Source: Deltaproteobacteria bacterium (GTDB taxonomy: Bacteria > Desulfobacterota > Binatia > UTPRO1). From it: a stretch of 64,000 nt of DNA. Of the stretch, positions 24,224 to 34,786 are shown in pieces. A program made the position numbers and the translations under genes. The notes beneath the pieces are model-generated. The model was not told the origin of the DNA and ran no database searches. It saw only the letters and a program-made list of their open reading frames with translations. Within the stretch, counting starts at the first letter, position 1; each line of letters starts with the position of its first letter. Location of the stretch: assembly GCA_020852955.1 (NCBI GenBank), contig JADYZW010000065.1, forward strand, positions 37,850 to 101,849, in the 5' to 3' direction.

Positions 24224-24568
24224 ATGTGGAGGCTGACCTTTGCGGATCACGCAGCCGGTGGGGGCACGCCGACCCGGCCCGGGCACAGCGTCACGGTGTA
24301 GGTGCAGGGCTCACCGAGGGTGAGCGGGCAGCCCTCGTCGCAGGGGTGCACACGCATCCGACGCCGGGACCCTGCGGCCACCCCGCGATCGGGGCGGCGA
24401 CGCCGCACGTCGTGCGCCGTCCAGCAGGATGTCAGAGCGTGACGCGCTGTGTGGCGATGGGCATCGCGTGGGCGTGGGACACGGCGGTCTCCCGGATCGA
24501 TCTCTCCGAAGGGCCTCGCGCCGCGTGTGAGCGCGGTGCGAGGCGTTCACGCCGTCGTATGGCCGCGG

Positions 24569-27500
24569 TCAGCGACAGGAGAACGTGCCGCCTTTGCGGC
24601 TCCATCGACAATGCGGGCGTGGCGTATCCGCGTCTCCGAAGCGGCGCGCGACGCATCGCTGCGGCGCCGCGCCGAGGACGATCCGCAGTTCGAGGGCGTC
24701 GTCGCCCGGCGCGAACGGGCTCGAGCGGTCGCGGCCGCGCAGGGCGACCTCGACGCGTCCGGGGGCCGATCGGGAGAGGCGGATCGTCGCGGTGCGGACG
24801 CCGCCGTGGACGCCTTCCGGGTCGCGGTACCGCCACGTCGCGCCGTGGCGATGGCTGCTCCACCCGACGTCGGTCAGAGGGTCGCGGACGCCGCCGGGGA
24901 TGACGATGGTTTCGCGGAGGGTGCCGTCGCCGGCACGCAGTTCGACGCGGAGCCCGTGCGCGAGCGGGTCGAGCCCCTGCATCGAGGAGAGGGGGAGATC
25001 CGTCGTGGCGCGCAGCGCGAGCGTGCCGCGGTCGGCCGTGCGCGCGCCGCCGAGAACGATCCGCGATTCGGTGGTGAGGTTCCCGCCCGCGAAGGCTGGC
25101 AGGCAGCGGCCGTTCGGCGTGCAGACATCGGTGGTGCACGGGTCGCCGTCGTCGCACTCGCCGTCCGTCCGGCAGACCGGGGCCTCGACCGTCGTCGTGG
25201 CGCTCGCCATCGCGATCGGCGCGCCGCGGCCGGTCGCGATCCAGAGATCGTGCAGCGTCGTCCCGGTCGCGTCCGTCACGTTGCCGTCGCGGAGCGCCTC
25301 GATGTAGTGGCGCGGCGTGTTCTGGTAGTAGAGCGCGACCGCGGCCTGTGTGGCGCCGAAGGGGATTGCGAAGCGGACGTCGTCCCAGTGCTGCCCGTCC
25401 GCGTAGGTCGCGCCCACCACCGGCGCCCCGGCGTCGGCGTACGCCGCGTTCGCGAAGCCGCGCGGCGGGATGCGGTTGTCCTTCTCGATCGTGTCGGCAA
25501 GCGCCATGTGGGTGGTAGGTCCGGTCGGGAGCCCAGTGAGCGCCGCCGCCTCGTCGCTGAGACCGACGTGCATCTCGTAGACGACGGTCGACGACTCGTC
25601 GAGTTCGGCCGTCGCCTCGTCGTAGCGGCCGTGCTCGCCGACGAGCGCTCCGGCCTCGTCGCGGAACTCGACATTCAGCCATACGCGCCGTCCCTCGATG
25701 TGGCCGGTCGGCAGCTTGTGCCCGGTCTCGTTCGTCACCCGCACGACGAGATGCGTGCCGTCCTGGGCGAGCGTGAGCGATGCGGCCCGCTCGAGCATGG
25801 CGACGGCGGCGTCGCGTCCGCGGGCGAGCGCGGCCTGGTCGACGTCGGGATCGAGGCGGGTCTGCTCCGCGATCAGGTCGAGCACGGGCGCGGCGGCGCC
25901 CGCGAAGTCGTGGAGGGCGAGGTCGCCGCGGACGGTGCCGTAGACGCATCCGCGGCCGACCGCGCGCGGCATGTGGCAGTCCTGGCAGGTCGACACCACG
26001 CCGCTGCCGACGCCGCCGAAGCGTCCGCCGAGGTCGACGCCTCCGGCGGCGAAGGCGCTCAGCTTCCATTCCGTGTAGGTGCGCTCGAGCGGGAACTGCG
26101 CGCCCGGATCGTGCGTCGGGCTCTCCATGCCCATCTCGTTGTAGCGGTAGGTGCCGTCCGATGCGAGGGTGACGGCGAGGTTGCCGACGTCGTGGCACGT
26201 GCCGCAGAACTCGCTGCGCGAGTGGAACGGCGACGCGATCCACGCATGCATCGCGAGCGGGTCGGTGCGCGGGCCCCGGCGCGTGCCGCTCGGGTCGAGC
26301 ACGAACATGGCGTTCCCGTAGTGCGCGGGGATCGCCGCGAGGCCCGCCAGCACGCCCGCATCCGCGCCGGGGCTCGTACCGGGCACGAAGATCGGATCCA
26401 CCATGCTGTGGCAGAAGTGGCAGGTGACGCCCTCGCGATCGGTCGCGTCGAGGAGCCGGCCGTCGGGCTCGTCGGCGTGGCCGGTGACGATGCTGAGCGG
26501 AACATGGCAGCGCAGACAGTAGTAGCCGACAGTCGGCACGTCCTGAGTGGCGGTCGTGAGCTGCGCGAAGAAGAGCGGATCACGCCCGGCGTGGGCCATC
26601 AGGCTCCCCGACCAGCGCGCCACCGGATCCACCGCGTCGTCGTAGCGGCCATGGCAGGAGGCGCACTCCGAGGGCTCGAGGAGCACGTGCGGCGACACGT
26701 CGCCCGTCTGCGTCCCCGGAACGTGAAAGTCCTCGCAGAGCGGCGGTACCGCCGCGCAGGTGCCGGCCTCGCATGCCGAGCCGCCGCCGCAGGTGCTGCC
26801 CGGACCGCACGCGGCGCCGTCCGGAAGCGACGCGTGGATGCAGCCATCGACGGGGTCGCAGGCGTCGCTCGTGCATGGATTGTGGTCGTCGCAATCGGGC
26901 GCGGAGGCGTCGGTGCACACTCCGAGCAGGCAGTGCGCGGCGCCATTGCAGACGGTGCCGTCGTCGTCGCACGACGTGCCGTCGAGCGCCGTCGTCCGGA
27001 CGCAGCCGGTCACGAGGTCGCACCGGTCGTCAGTGCACGGCTCGCCGTCGTCGCAGTCGAGGTCGTCGTGGCACGCGCTCACGAAGGTGGCGGTGAGGGT
27101 CGTGTCGCCGGCGGGCACCGTGACCGCATGCGCGCGGAGCCCGCCGTCCGACCACGCCGCGAAGAGCCAGTCGACGCCGTCCTGCGTCTGGGGCGCCGGT
27201 GCCTCGACGGGGAGCGTCGCGCCCACGACCGCGGTGTGGACGAAGGGCGTGGCCGCCGTCGTCGAGCCGGCGACCAGCGCGAGACCGGGCGGTGTGGAGG
27301 CGAGGGTGAGAGCGATCGTCTCCGGGTCGAGGGTCACGCTCGCGGTGTGCGTGAGGCCGCCCGAGTCGGTCGCGGTGAGGCGGAGCACGAGGCGCGCGGG
27401 AAGCTCGCCTGGGTCGGGAGCGACGAAGCTCCCCGAGGACACGCCGCTCGCCGTGGCGACGGGTTCGCTCGTACAGGTGTCGACGCAGCGCTCGAGGAGG

Positions 27501-29002
27501 AGCGTCCACGCGAGCGCCGAGGCGGCGAGCGTGCCCTCCTCGGGATCGGTCGCCGCGCCGGCGAAGTCGATGGGCGCGCCGACGCGCCAGCGCAGGGTCG
27601 CGGCAGGTGTCGCGATCTCCGCGGTCGGTGGCTCGTTGGTTGACACCCAGCGAACGCGCCGCACGCTGCCGCCGTTGAAGTCGACGTAGAAGAGATCGCC
27701 GTCGGGGCCGGTGTCGAGGGCGATCGGCGCGGCCGCGCCGTCGACGAAGACCGCGCGCGTGGCCGGGTCGGGCAGGCCGTCGACGCCGGCGCGCATCGAC
27801 CAGATGCAGCCGCGGGAGAAATCGGCGAAGAAGAGCGCCCCGTCGTAGGTCGCCGGGTAGCCGCCTCCGGTGTGGAAGGCGAGGCCGGTGATCGCGGAGT
27901 TTCCGGCCCCGCACTGCTCGTCGGGCGTCATGGGCTCGCCGTGCCGATACGCGAAGTAGGGGGGCGTCGTCGCGGTCGGGCTCGCGTAGAGCCCGTCGCA
28001 GCGTGCGAGGCCGGCCGCCTCGTAGAGCGGTTGGCGGTCGGCGCCTTCGTAGCACGGCCACCCGAAGTTCGGCGCGACGGGATCGGCGGCGTTTGCGACG
28101 CGGTCGATCTCCTCGATCGTGTCCCAGCCGACGTCGCCGATCCAGAGATCCGCGGTGCCGGGTCGGAAGGCCATGCGATACGGGTTGCGGAGGCCGAACG
28201 CGACGATGCGGCGGTCGGCGGGCGCGAGCGGATCGACGCGCAGGATCGTGCCGTTGAAGCCGAGCGGGTCGCCGGCGCTGAGGGTGTCCTGGCTACGGAG
28301 CGCGCCGCCCTCGGCGCCCGGCGGGGCCGGCGTCGCGCCGCCGCCCGTCGGATCGCCGCAGGGATTCAGCGGGCCGGGCCCGTACTGCCCGTAGTCGACG
28401 CCGTTGAAGCTCGCGCCGTCGCCGGCGCCCAGGTAGAGCGCGCCGTCGGGCCCGACGACGAGACTCCCGAGCGAATGGCTAGGGTACTGCTGGCACCAAT
28501 CCTCGAGGAGCACCTGCTCGGGGCCCGCCTGCCCACTGGCGTCGAGGTCGAGGCGCGCCAGCCGGCCGCCGACGACGCACCCGGCGCCGAGCGGATCCGG
28601 GCAACCGTCGGTGGTCGCGCCGGCCGATCCCCAGCGCGGCGGGGTGCCGCCCGGGGCGGCGTCGAGCGTGTAGAGGACGAAGATCGACGATACGGCGGGG
28701 AAGGCGGGGTGCAGCGCCAGGCCGAGGAGGCCGCGGTCCCAGAAGTTGTGCACGTTGGTCCGCAGGTCGGCGACGGTCGTGGGCGTCGCGTCCGCGAGGT
28801 CGTCGAACACTTTCACGATCCCGCTCTTCTCGGCGACGAACACCCGTCCGTCGGACGCGAAGCGCACGGCGGTCGGCTGCTCGAGTCCGCCGATCGCGAT
28901 CGACTCCTCGAAGCCCGCGGGTAGGGTCGTCGCGTCGGCGTGCGCGTCCAGGAGGCAGAACAGGGCGGTCGCCAGGAGTGCGCCGCGACGGAGAGGGGGC
29001 AT
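24569..29002 (-). CDS. Giant secreted PQQ-propeller / pentaheme c-type cytochrome protein
   Basis: 1477 residues with an N-terminal signal peptide (LLATALFCLLDAHADA). Domains in order: a glucose/sorbosone dehydrogenase-like beta-propeller (about 30-450; GLEQPTAVRFASDGRVFVAEKSG, IVAFGLRNPYRMAFRPGTADLWIGDVG); an Ig-like/beta region; Cys-rich Asp repeats (CHDDLDCDDGEPCTDDRCD, about 650-770); a multihaem part with five CxxCH motifs, CASCH (~779), CLRCH (~829), CHFCH (~861), CGTCH (~932) and CQDCH (~1005); and a C-terminal beta-rich region with another Cys/Asp repeat. It would be exported and could pass electrons from an oxidised sugar or alcohol through haems. Such a fusion is unusual. The frame is uninterrupted over 4.4 kb. 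Confidence 0.8.
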   Translation of the reverse strand: MPPLRRGALLATALFCLLDAHADATTLPAGFEESIAIGGLEQPTAVRFASDGRVFVAEKSGIVKVFDDLADATPTTVADLRTNVHNFWDRGLLGLALHPAFPAVSSIFVLYTLDAAPGGTPPRWGSAGATTDGCPDPLGAGCVVGGRLARLDLDASGQAGPEQVLLEDWCQQYPSHSLGSLVVGPDGALYLGAGDGASFNGVDYGQYGPGPLNPCGDPTGGGATPAPPGAEGGALRSQDTLSAGDPLGFNGTILRVDPLAPADRRIVAFGLRNPYRMAFRPGTADLWIGDVGWDTIEEIDRVANAADPVAPNFGWPCYEGADRQPLYEAAGLARCDGLYASPTATTPPYFAYRHGEPMTPDEQCGAGNSAITGLAFHTGGGYPATYDGALFFADFSRGCIWSMRAGVDGLPDPATRAVFVDGAAAPIALDTGPDGDLFYVDFNGGSVRRVRWVSTNEPPTAEIATPAATLRWRVGAPIDFAGAATDPEEGTLAASALAWTLLLERCVDTCTSEPVATASGVSSGSFVAPDPGELPARLVLRLTATDSGGLTHTASVTLDPETIALTLASTPPGLALVAGSTTAATPFVHTAVVGATLPVEAPAPQTQDGVDWLFAAWSDGGLRAHAVTVPAGDTTLTATFVSACHDDLDCDDGEPCTDDRCDLVTGCVRTTALDGTSCDDDGTVCNGAAHCLLGVCTDASAPDCDDHNPCTSDACDPVDGCIHASLPDGAACGPGSTCGGGSACEAGTCAAVPPLCEDFHVPGTQTGDVSPHVLLEPSECASCHGRYDDAVDPVARWSGSLMAHAGRDPLFFAQLTTATQDVPTVGYYCLRCHVPLSIVTGHADEPDGRLLDATDREGVTCHFCHSMVDPIFVPGTSPGADAGVLAGLAAIPAHYGNAMFVLDPSGTRRGPRTDPLAMHAWIASPFHSRSEFCGTCHDVGNLAVTLASDGTYRYNEMGMESPTHDPGAQFPLERTYTEWKLSAFAAGGVDLGGRFGGVGSGVVSTCQDCHMPRAVGRGCVYGTVRGDLALHDFAGAAAPVLDLIAEQTRLDPDVDQAALARGRDAAVAMLERAASLTLAQDGTHLVVRVTNETGHKLPTGHIEGRRVWLNVEFRDEAGALVGEHGRYDEATAELDESSTVVYEMHVGLSDEAAALTGLPTGPTTHMALADTIEKDNRIPPRGFANAAYADAGAPVVGATYADGQHWDDVRFAIPFGATQAAVALYYQNTPRHYIEALRDGNVTDATGTTLHDLWIATGRGAPIAMASATTTVEAPVCRTDGECDDGDPCTTDVCTPNGRCLPAFAGGNLTTESRIVLGGARTADRGTLALRATTDLPLSSMQGLDPLAHGLRVELRAGDGTLRETIVIPGGVRDPLTDVGWSSHRHGATWRYRDPEGVHGGVRTATIRLSRSAPGRVEVALRGRDRSSPFAPGDDALELRIVLGAAPQRCVARRFGDADTPRPHCRWSRKGGTFSCR

Positions 29003-29060
29003 GATCTCGCGACATCCTAATGGTTATGCGCGTCGGGTGCGAGGCGCGAACACACCGAGA

Positions 29061-29072
29061 TGACGTTCATCA
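29061..29072. promoter_or_regulatory. Near-match TGAC-N4-ATCA box (site 7, one mismatch)
   Basis: TGACGTTCATCA lies in the 293-bp divergent region between the secreted cytochrome gene and the molybdoenzyme operon, 224 bp before the latter. One base differs from TGAC-N4-GTCA. Confidence 0.35.
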
Positions 29073-29088
29073 TGGACGATTCATGATG
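29068..29088. repeat. Inverted repeat CATCATG-N7-CATGATG
   Basis: Two perfect 7-bp arms separated by GACGATT lie between the divergent genes at 29002 and 29296. It overlaps the near-match TGAC box and could be an operator for either direction. No protein is linked to it. Confidence 0.4.
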
Positions 29089-29295
29089 CTCGCCGGATCG
29101 CGTGCGATGGGTATGCCGGCGGACTCTCCGAGTGGTGCGAATCCGCCGGAGCGATTCGTGGCGTCGGCGAGAACGGCCGCCCGTTCGAGCTACGGAATCG
29201 GATGGCATCGGCCTTGCTGTGCGTAACGTCGCGGCGTACGGCGACGGTGACGGCGTTCACGGTCACTCGCGTGGTCCGGCGCTCGGGAGGACGGG

Positions 29296-32200
29296 ATGAA
29301 TCGCAAGCTCTCGCGTCGTGATTTCCTGCGCATCGCCGGGGCCGCGGGGCTCGGGACGGTTGCCGCACCGGCCGGACTCTTCGCCGGGTACCGCCACCTT
29401 GCGCCGGTCGCGGTCGCCAACCCGCTCGCGGCGTATCCCGTGCGCGAGTGGGAGCGGCTCTATCGCGACGTCTTCCGCACCGACGACAGCTTCACGTTCC
29501 TCTGCTGTCCGAACGACACGCACAACTGCCTGCTGCGCGCGTTCACGAAGAACGGTGTCGTCGTGCGCATCGAGCCGACCTACGGCTACGGGAAGGCGAC
29601 CGACCTCGTCGGCCACCAGGCGAGCCATCGCTGGGACCCGCGCTGCTGTCAGAAGGGACTCGTGCTGGCGCGCCGCTTCTACGGCGACCGGCGCGTGAAC
29701 GGGGCCTTCCTCCGGAAGGGGTTCAAGGAGTGGGTCGATCGCGGTTTCCCGCGCGATCCGGTGACGGGCGCCGCGCCGCCTGAACTCATGCGGCGCGGCA
29801 TCGACGCCTGGGTGAAGGTGCCGCACGAGGAAGCGTACGCGTATCACGCGAAGACGCTGATGAACGTCGCCGAGACCTACTCCGGCGACACGGGCAAGCA
29901 GCGGCTCCTCGCCCAGGGTTACGATCCCGACATGGTGGAGCAGGTGGGCGGCGCGGGGACGCGGGTCATGAAGTTCCGCGGCGGGATGGCGAAGCAGGGC
30001 CCGGTGCGGATCTTCGGGTGCTTCCGCATGGGCAACTCGATGGCGCTCCTCGACCACCACGTGCGCGGGGTGTCGCCCGACGACGCCAAGGGCGCCGGCT
30101 CGTGGGACTCGTATTCGTTCCACACCGACCTGCCCCCGGGACACCCGATGGTGACGGGCGAGCAGACCAACGACTTCGAGCTCTTCGACGTCGAGAACGC
30201 GAAGCTCGTGATCGCCTGGGGCATGAACTGGATCACGACCAAGATGCCCGACAGCCACTGGCTGACCGAGGCGCGCTTGAAGGGCGTGAAGACCGTCGCG
30301 GTGACGGTCGAGTACTCGGCGACCGCGTCCAAGTGCGACGACGTCATCGTCATCCGCCCCGGCACCGACCCGGCGCTCGCTCTTGGCCTGGCGCAGGTGC
30401 TGATCGCCGAGAAGCGCTACGACGCCGACTTCGTCCGCCGCTTCACCGACCTGCCGACGCTCGTGCGCATGGACACGCTCGAGCGCCTGAAGGCCGCCGA
30501 CGTGTTCCCCGGCTACACCGAGAAACCGTGGAAGAACTGGGCGCAGGTGATTCCGACCGGGCAGAAAGCCCCGCCGACGCCGCAGCAGAACGGCGTGTAC
30601 GTGCCGGAGGCTCTGAAGGCCGACTTCGCCGACTGCGTGGTCTGGGACGAGCAAGGGAAGCGGCCGGTCGCGGTCGGTCACGACGACGTCGGTACGCACT
30701 TCGACGCGCTCGGCGTACGGCCGGCGCTCGCCGGCGCGTTCAAGGTGAAGCTCGCCGACGGCAAGACGGTCGAGGCGCGGCCGGTCTTCGACCTGACCGC
30801 CCAATACCTCCGCGCCAACATGCGGCCGGACCAGGTCCGCAAGATCACTTGGGCGCCGGCGGAAGCGATCCGACGGCTCGCGCGCGACGTCGCGGCGAGC
30901 GGCGGCCGCACGCTCATCGCCTGCGGCATGGGACCGAACCAGTTCTGGAACAACGACAACAAGGACCGCGCGCTCTTTCTCGTGCTGGCGCTCGCCGGGA
31001 GCCTCGGCCGCCACGGCGGCAATATCGGGAGCTATGCGGGCACCTACAAGAACACGCTCTTCTCCGGGATCGGTCGCTTCACGGCCGAGGACCCGTTCCA
31101 CATGCAGCTCGAGCCGGCGGGCGAGATCAAGACCAAGTACTACTTGCGGCCGGAGTCGATGCACTACTGGGCGAACGGCGAGCGCGTAATGAAGGCCGGC
31201 ACGAAGAAGATCACGACCGGCGCCCATCTACCGACGCCGACCAAAGCCATCTGGCAGGTCAACTCGAACTCGAGCCTCGGCAACCAGAAGGGCTTCTACG
31301 ACGTCGTCTTCAACACGCTGCCGCGCGCCGAGTGCGTCGTCTACAACGAGTGGTGGTGGACGGCGTCGTGCGAGTTCAGCGACATCGTATACGGGGTCGA
31401 TTCCTGGATGGAGTTCAAGTATCCGGACATGACCGCGTCGAACACCAATCCGTTCCTGCAGCCCTATCCCGTGACGCCGGCGCGCCGGGCCTTCGCGACC
31501 GTGTCCGACAACGAGGTCTATCTCGGCGTCGCCCGCGCCCTCGGGAAGCTCACCAGGGACGAACGCTTCGAGCAGGCGTGGCATTTCATCGCCGAGGAGA
31601 AGGCGGAGGTCTACCTGCAGCGTGTCCTCGACGGTTCGGCGCCGATGAAGGGCTGGAAGATCGAGGAGGTGCTCGCCCGCGGCAAGGAGGGCGTGCCGGT
31701 CCTCGTCAATACCCGCACCTATCCGCGTCTGAACTCCTGGGAGCAGGTGCAGGAGTCGAAGCCGTGGCATACGAAGACCGGTCGGCTCGAACTCTACCGA
31801 CCGGAGGTCGAGTTCGTCGAGGCGGGCGAGAACCTCGTCGTGCACCGCGAGCCCGCCGACGCGACGTTCTACGAGCCGTGCGCGATCGCGGCGGCGCCAC
31901 ATCCGGCGATCCGTCCGAAGCGGCCGGCCGACTGGGGGATCGCACCCGACGCGCGCGACCACAATACCAGGCAGATGCGCAACGTCACCTTCACCGTCGA
32001 GGACCTGGTGCGCACCAAGCATCCGCTCCGCGATCAGGGATGGGATCACGTCTTCCACACCCCGAAGTACCGCCACGGCGCGCACACGATGCCGATCGAC
32101 ACCGACTTCATGGCGGCGCTCTTCGGTCCCTTCGGCGACATGTACCGGCGCGACAAGCGTATGCCGGGTGACGGCGAGATGTACGTCGACATCAATCCCG

Positions 32201-32775
32201 GCGACGCGCGCGCGCTCGGCATCGCCGACGGCGACTACGTCTGGATCGACGGCGATCCGAACGACCTGCCGTTCCGCGGCTGGCGCGACCCGGCGCGCGC
32301 CGAGCAGTACGCGGTTGCGCGCTGCATGGCGCGCGCCCGCTACTATCCGGGAACGCCTCGGGGCATCACGCGCATGTGGTTCAACGGCTACATGGCGACG
32401 CCGGGCTCGGTGCGCGGCGCCGCGAGCCGTCCCGACGGCCTCGCCAAGAATCCGGAGACCAACTACCAGGCGCTCTTCCGCTTCGGCGGCCACCAGAGCA
32501 TGACGCGCTCCTGGCTGAAGCCGACGCACCAGACCCATTCGCTGGTCACGCGGAGGTCGTGGACCAACGAAGTGACCAAGGGATTCAACGTCGACGTGCA
32601 CTGCGTGACGAGTGCGCCCCGCGAGTCGCTCGCGCGCTTCACCAAGGCGGAGGACGGCGGCATCGGCGGCAAAGGCCTCTGGCGGCCGGTGACGCTCGGG
32701 CTCCGGCCGGGCGCCGAGAGTACGGCGCTCCAGCAGTACCTGCGGGGCGGCTTCGTCGCCGTCCGCAAGGCGTGA
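29296..32775 (+). CDS. Molybdopterin oxidoreductase alpha subunit (ethylbenzene dehydrogenase / alkane hydroxylase-like)
   Basis: 1159 residues. A Tat signal (SRRDFL at residues 6-11) marks export as a folded complex. The N-terminal iron-sulfur region has Cys and His at C70, C71, H76, C78 and C117/C118 (FLCCPNDTHNC, PRCCQKG). TDLPPGHPMVTGEQTNDFE matches the type II DMSO reductase family segment that carries the Mo-binding Asp (D278 here), and RPGTDPALALGLAQVLI follows. Family members hydroxylate unactivated C-H bonds with water (ethylbenzene, sterol C25, alkane C2) or reduce nitrate, selenate, chlorate. The operon with a haem-b gamma subunit and TorD-like chaperone favours a hydroxylase/dehydrogenase. 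Start ATG 29296 has GGGAGG upstream. Substrate unknown. Confidence 0.85.
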   Translation: MNRKLSRRDFLRIAGAAGLGTVAAPAGLFAGYRHLAPVAVANPLAAYPVREWERLYRDVFRTDDSFTFLCCPNDTHNCLLRAFTKNGVVVRIEPTYGYGKATDLVGHQASHRWDPRCCQKGLVLARRFYGDRRVNGAFLRKGFKEWVDRGFPRDPVTGAAPPELMRRGIDAWVKVPHEEAYAYHAKTLMNVAETYSGDTGKQRLLAQGYDPDMVEQVGGAGTRVMKFRGGMAKQGPVRIFGCFRMGNSMALLDHHVRGVSPDDAKGAGSWDSYSFHTDLPPGHPMVTGEQTNDFELFDVENAKLVIAWGMNWITTKMPDSHWLTEARLKGVKTVAVTVEYSATASKCDDVIVIRPGTDPALALGLAQVLIAEKRYDADFVRRFTDLPTLVRMDTLERLKAADVFPGYTEKPWKNWAQVIPTGQKAPPTPQQNGVYVPEALKADFADCVVWDEQGKRPVAVGHDDVGTHFDALGVRPALAGAFKVKLADGKTVEARPVFDLTAQYLRANMRPDQVRKITWAPAEAIRRLARDVAASGGRTLIACGMGPNQFWNNDNKDRALFLVLALAGSLGRHGGNIGSYAGTYKNTLFSGIGRFTAEDPFHMQLEPAGEIKTKYYLRPESMHYWANGERVMKAGTKKITTGAHLPTPTKAIWQVNSNSSLGNQKGFYDVVFNTLPRAECVVYNEWWWTASCEFSDIVYGVDSWMEFKYPDMTASNTNPFLQPYPVTPARRAFATVSDNEVYLGVARALGKLTRDERFEQAWHFIAEEKAEVYLQRVLDGSAPMKGWKIEEVLARGKEGVPVLVNTRTYPRLNSWEQVQESKPWHTKTGRLELYRPEVEFVEAGENLVVHREPADATFYEPCAIAAAPHPAIRPKRPADWGIAPDARDHNTRQMRNVTFTVEDLVRTKHPLRDQGWDHVFHTPKYRHGAHTMPIDTDFMAALFGPFGDMYRRDKRMPGDGEMYVDINPGDARALGIADGDYVWIDGDPNDLPFRGWRDPARAEQYAVARCMARARYYPGTPRGITRMWFNGYMATPGSVRGAASRPDGLAKNPETNYQALFRFGGHQSMTRSWLKPTHQTHSLVTRRSWTNEVTKGFNVDVHCVTSAPRESLARFTKAEDGGIGGKGLWRPVTLGLRPGAESTALQQYLRGGFVAVRKA

Positions 32776-32785
32776 AGGAGAGGCG

Positions 32786-33913
<1,128 letters not shown>

Positions 33914-33924
33914 GGGAGCCGTCC

Positions 33925-34782
33925 ATGACGACCCGAAGGAGAACGAGGCTGGCGCTCGCTGCGGCCGCACTGCTGCTCGCGGCGAGCGAGGCCGGCGCGC
34001 AGGTGACCGAACTCCGCGTCGTGCGCGTCCGTGAGGAGGGGCCGTTTCGCGACCCTGCCGCGGCGTTCTGGAAGGAGGCGCCGACGACCGCGGTGACGTT
34101 GCTGCCGCAGGCGATGACGCTGCCGAACAACCTCAAACCGGCGGTCCAGTCGCTGCAGGTCAGAGGCGTGCACGACGGGGAGTGGATCGCGTTCCTGCTC
34201 GAATGGCCGGACACGACCAAGAGTGACCGTATCGTCGTCGATCAGTTCGGCGACAAGGTCGCGATCGAGTTTCCGGCCGAGTTCAAGAAGGACGCGCTTC
34301 CGAGCCCGATGATGGGGAATCCGGGCGGACGCGTCGAGATCTGGCAGTGGCGCGCCCCGTTCCAGCAGGATCTCGAGCGAGGCCGACCGCAGGTCGCCAG
34401 CGACCTGTATCCGAATGCGCACGTCGACGTGTACCCGGACGAGCTCCTGCGCGCGATCGATGCGCGTCCCTACATGGGTGCGGTCGGCGTCGACAACTTG
34501 ATCACGCGCGCCGACAAGAGCCCGGTGCTCGAGCAGATCGCGGAGGGCTGGGGGTCGCTCACGATTCAGCCCGACGACCAGCAGGCGGACGGGAAGGGGG
34601 AGTGGGCGGACGGCGGGTGGCGCGTGGTCATGACGCATCCGCTCGTCGGAGGCGAGACCGACGTCCGGTTCGCGCCCGGCGGCGAGACGGCGGTCGCGTT
34701 TGCCGTGTGGGACGGCGGCAGCCGCGAGGCCGGACCGCGGAAATCGTGGTCCACCTGGGCCGCGGTGAAACTCGCCGAGTAG
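33925..34782 (+). CDS. Haem-b binding gamma subunit (ethylbenzene dehydrogenase-related)
   Basis: About 285 residues with a signal peptide (RLALAAAALLLAASEAGA). It resembles EbdC/DdhC/SerC-type subunits: VRGVHDGEWIAFLLEWPD is the beta-sandwich core, and SPMMGNPGGRVEIWQW holds Met residues of the kind that coordinate haem b together with a Lys near the end (PRKSWSTWAAVKL). It would pass electrons on to a periplasmic carrier. ATG 33925 is taken as start because GAGGGAG lies just before it; GTG 33910 overlapping the beta stop is the alternative. Confidence 0.85.
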   Translation: MTTRRRTRLALAAAALLLAASEAGAQVTELRVVRVREEGPFRDPAAAFWKEAPTTAVTLLPQAMTLPNNLKPAVQSLQVRGVHDGEWIAFLLEWPDTTKSDRIVVDQFGDKVAIEFPAEFKKDALPSPMMGNPGGRVEIWQWRAPFQQDLERGRPQVASDLYPNAHVDVYPDELLRAIDARPYMGAVGVDNLITRADKSPVLEQIAEGWGSLTIQPDDQQADGKGEWADGGWRVVMTHPLVGGETDVRFAPGGETAVAFAVWDGGSREAGPRKSWSTWAAVKLAE

Positions 34783-34786
34783 CGCG

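Larger units (their letters stand above)
24177..24568. other. Intergenic region upstream of GRE operon
   Basis: This 392-bp stretch between the end of the large secreted cytochrome gene and the GRE activase holds the two palindromes at 24187-24200 and 24212-24223 close to the activase start. In the remaining ~345 bp I see no convincing gene, RNA or terminator; short frames there are Arg-rich shadows. Confidence 0.6.

Noticed and set aside
24449..27643. 1064-residue plus-strand frame antisense to the giant cytochrome gene
   Set aside because: Arg/Ala/Val/Glu-rich composition without domains; the minus-strand frame has signal peptide, propeller and CxxCH motifs.
29296..32775. Calling the molybdoenzyme a nitrate reductase (NarG)
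   Set aside because: It is Tat-exported, paired with a haem-b gamma subunit with signal peptide instead of membrane NarI, and its FS0 motif differs.
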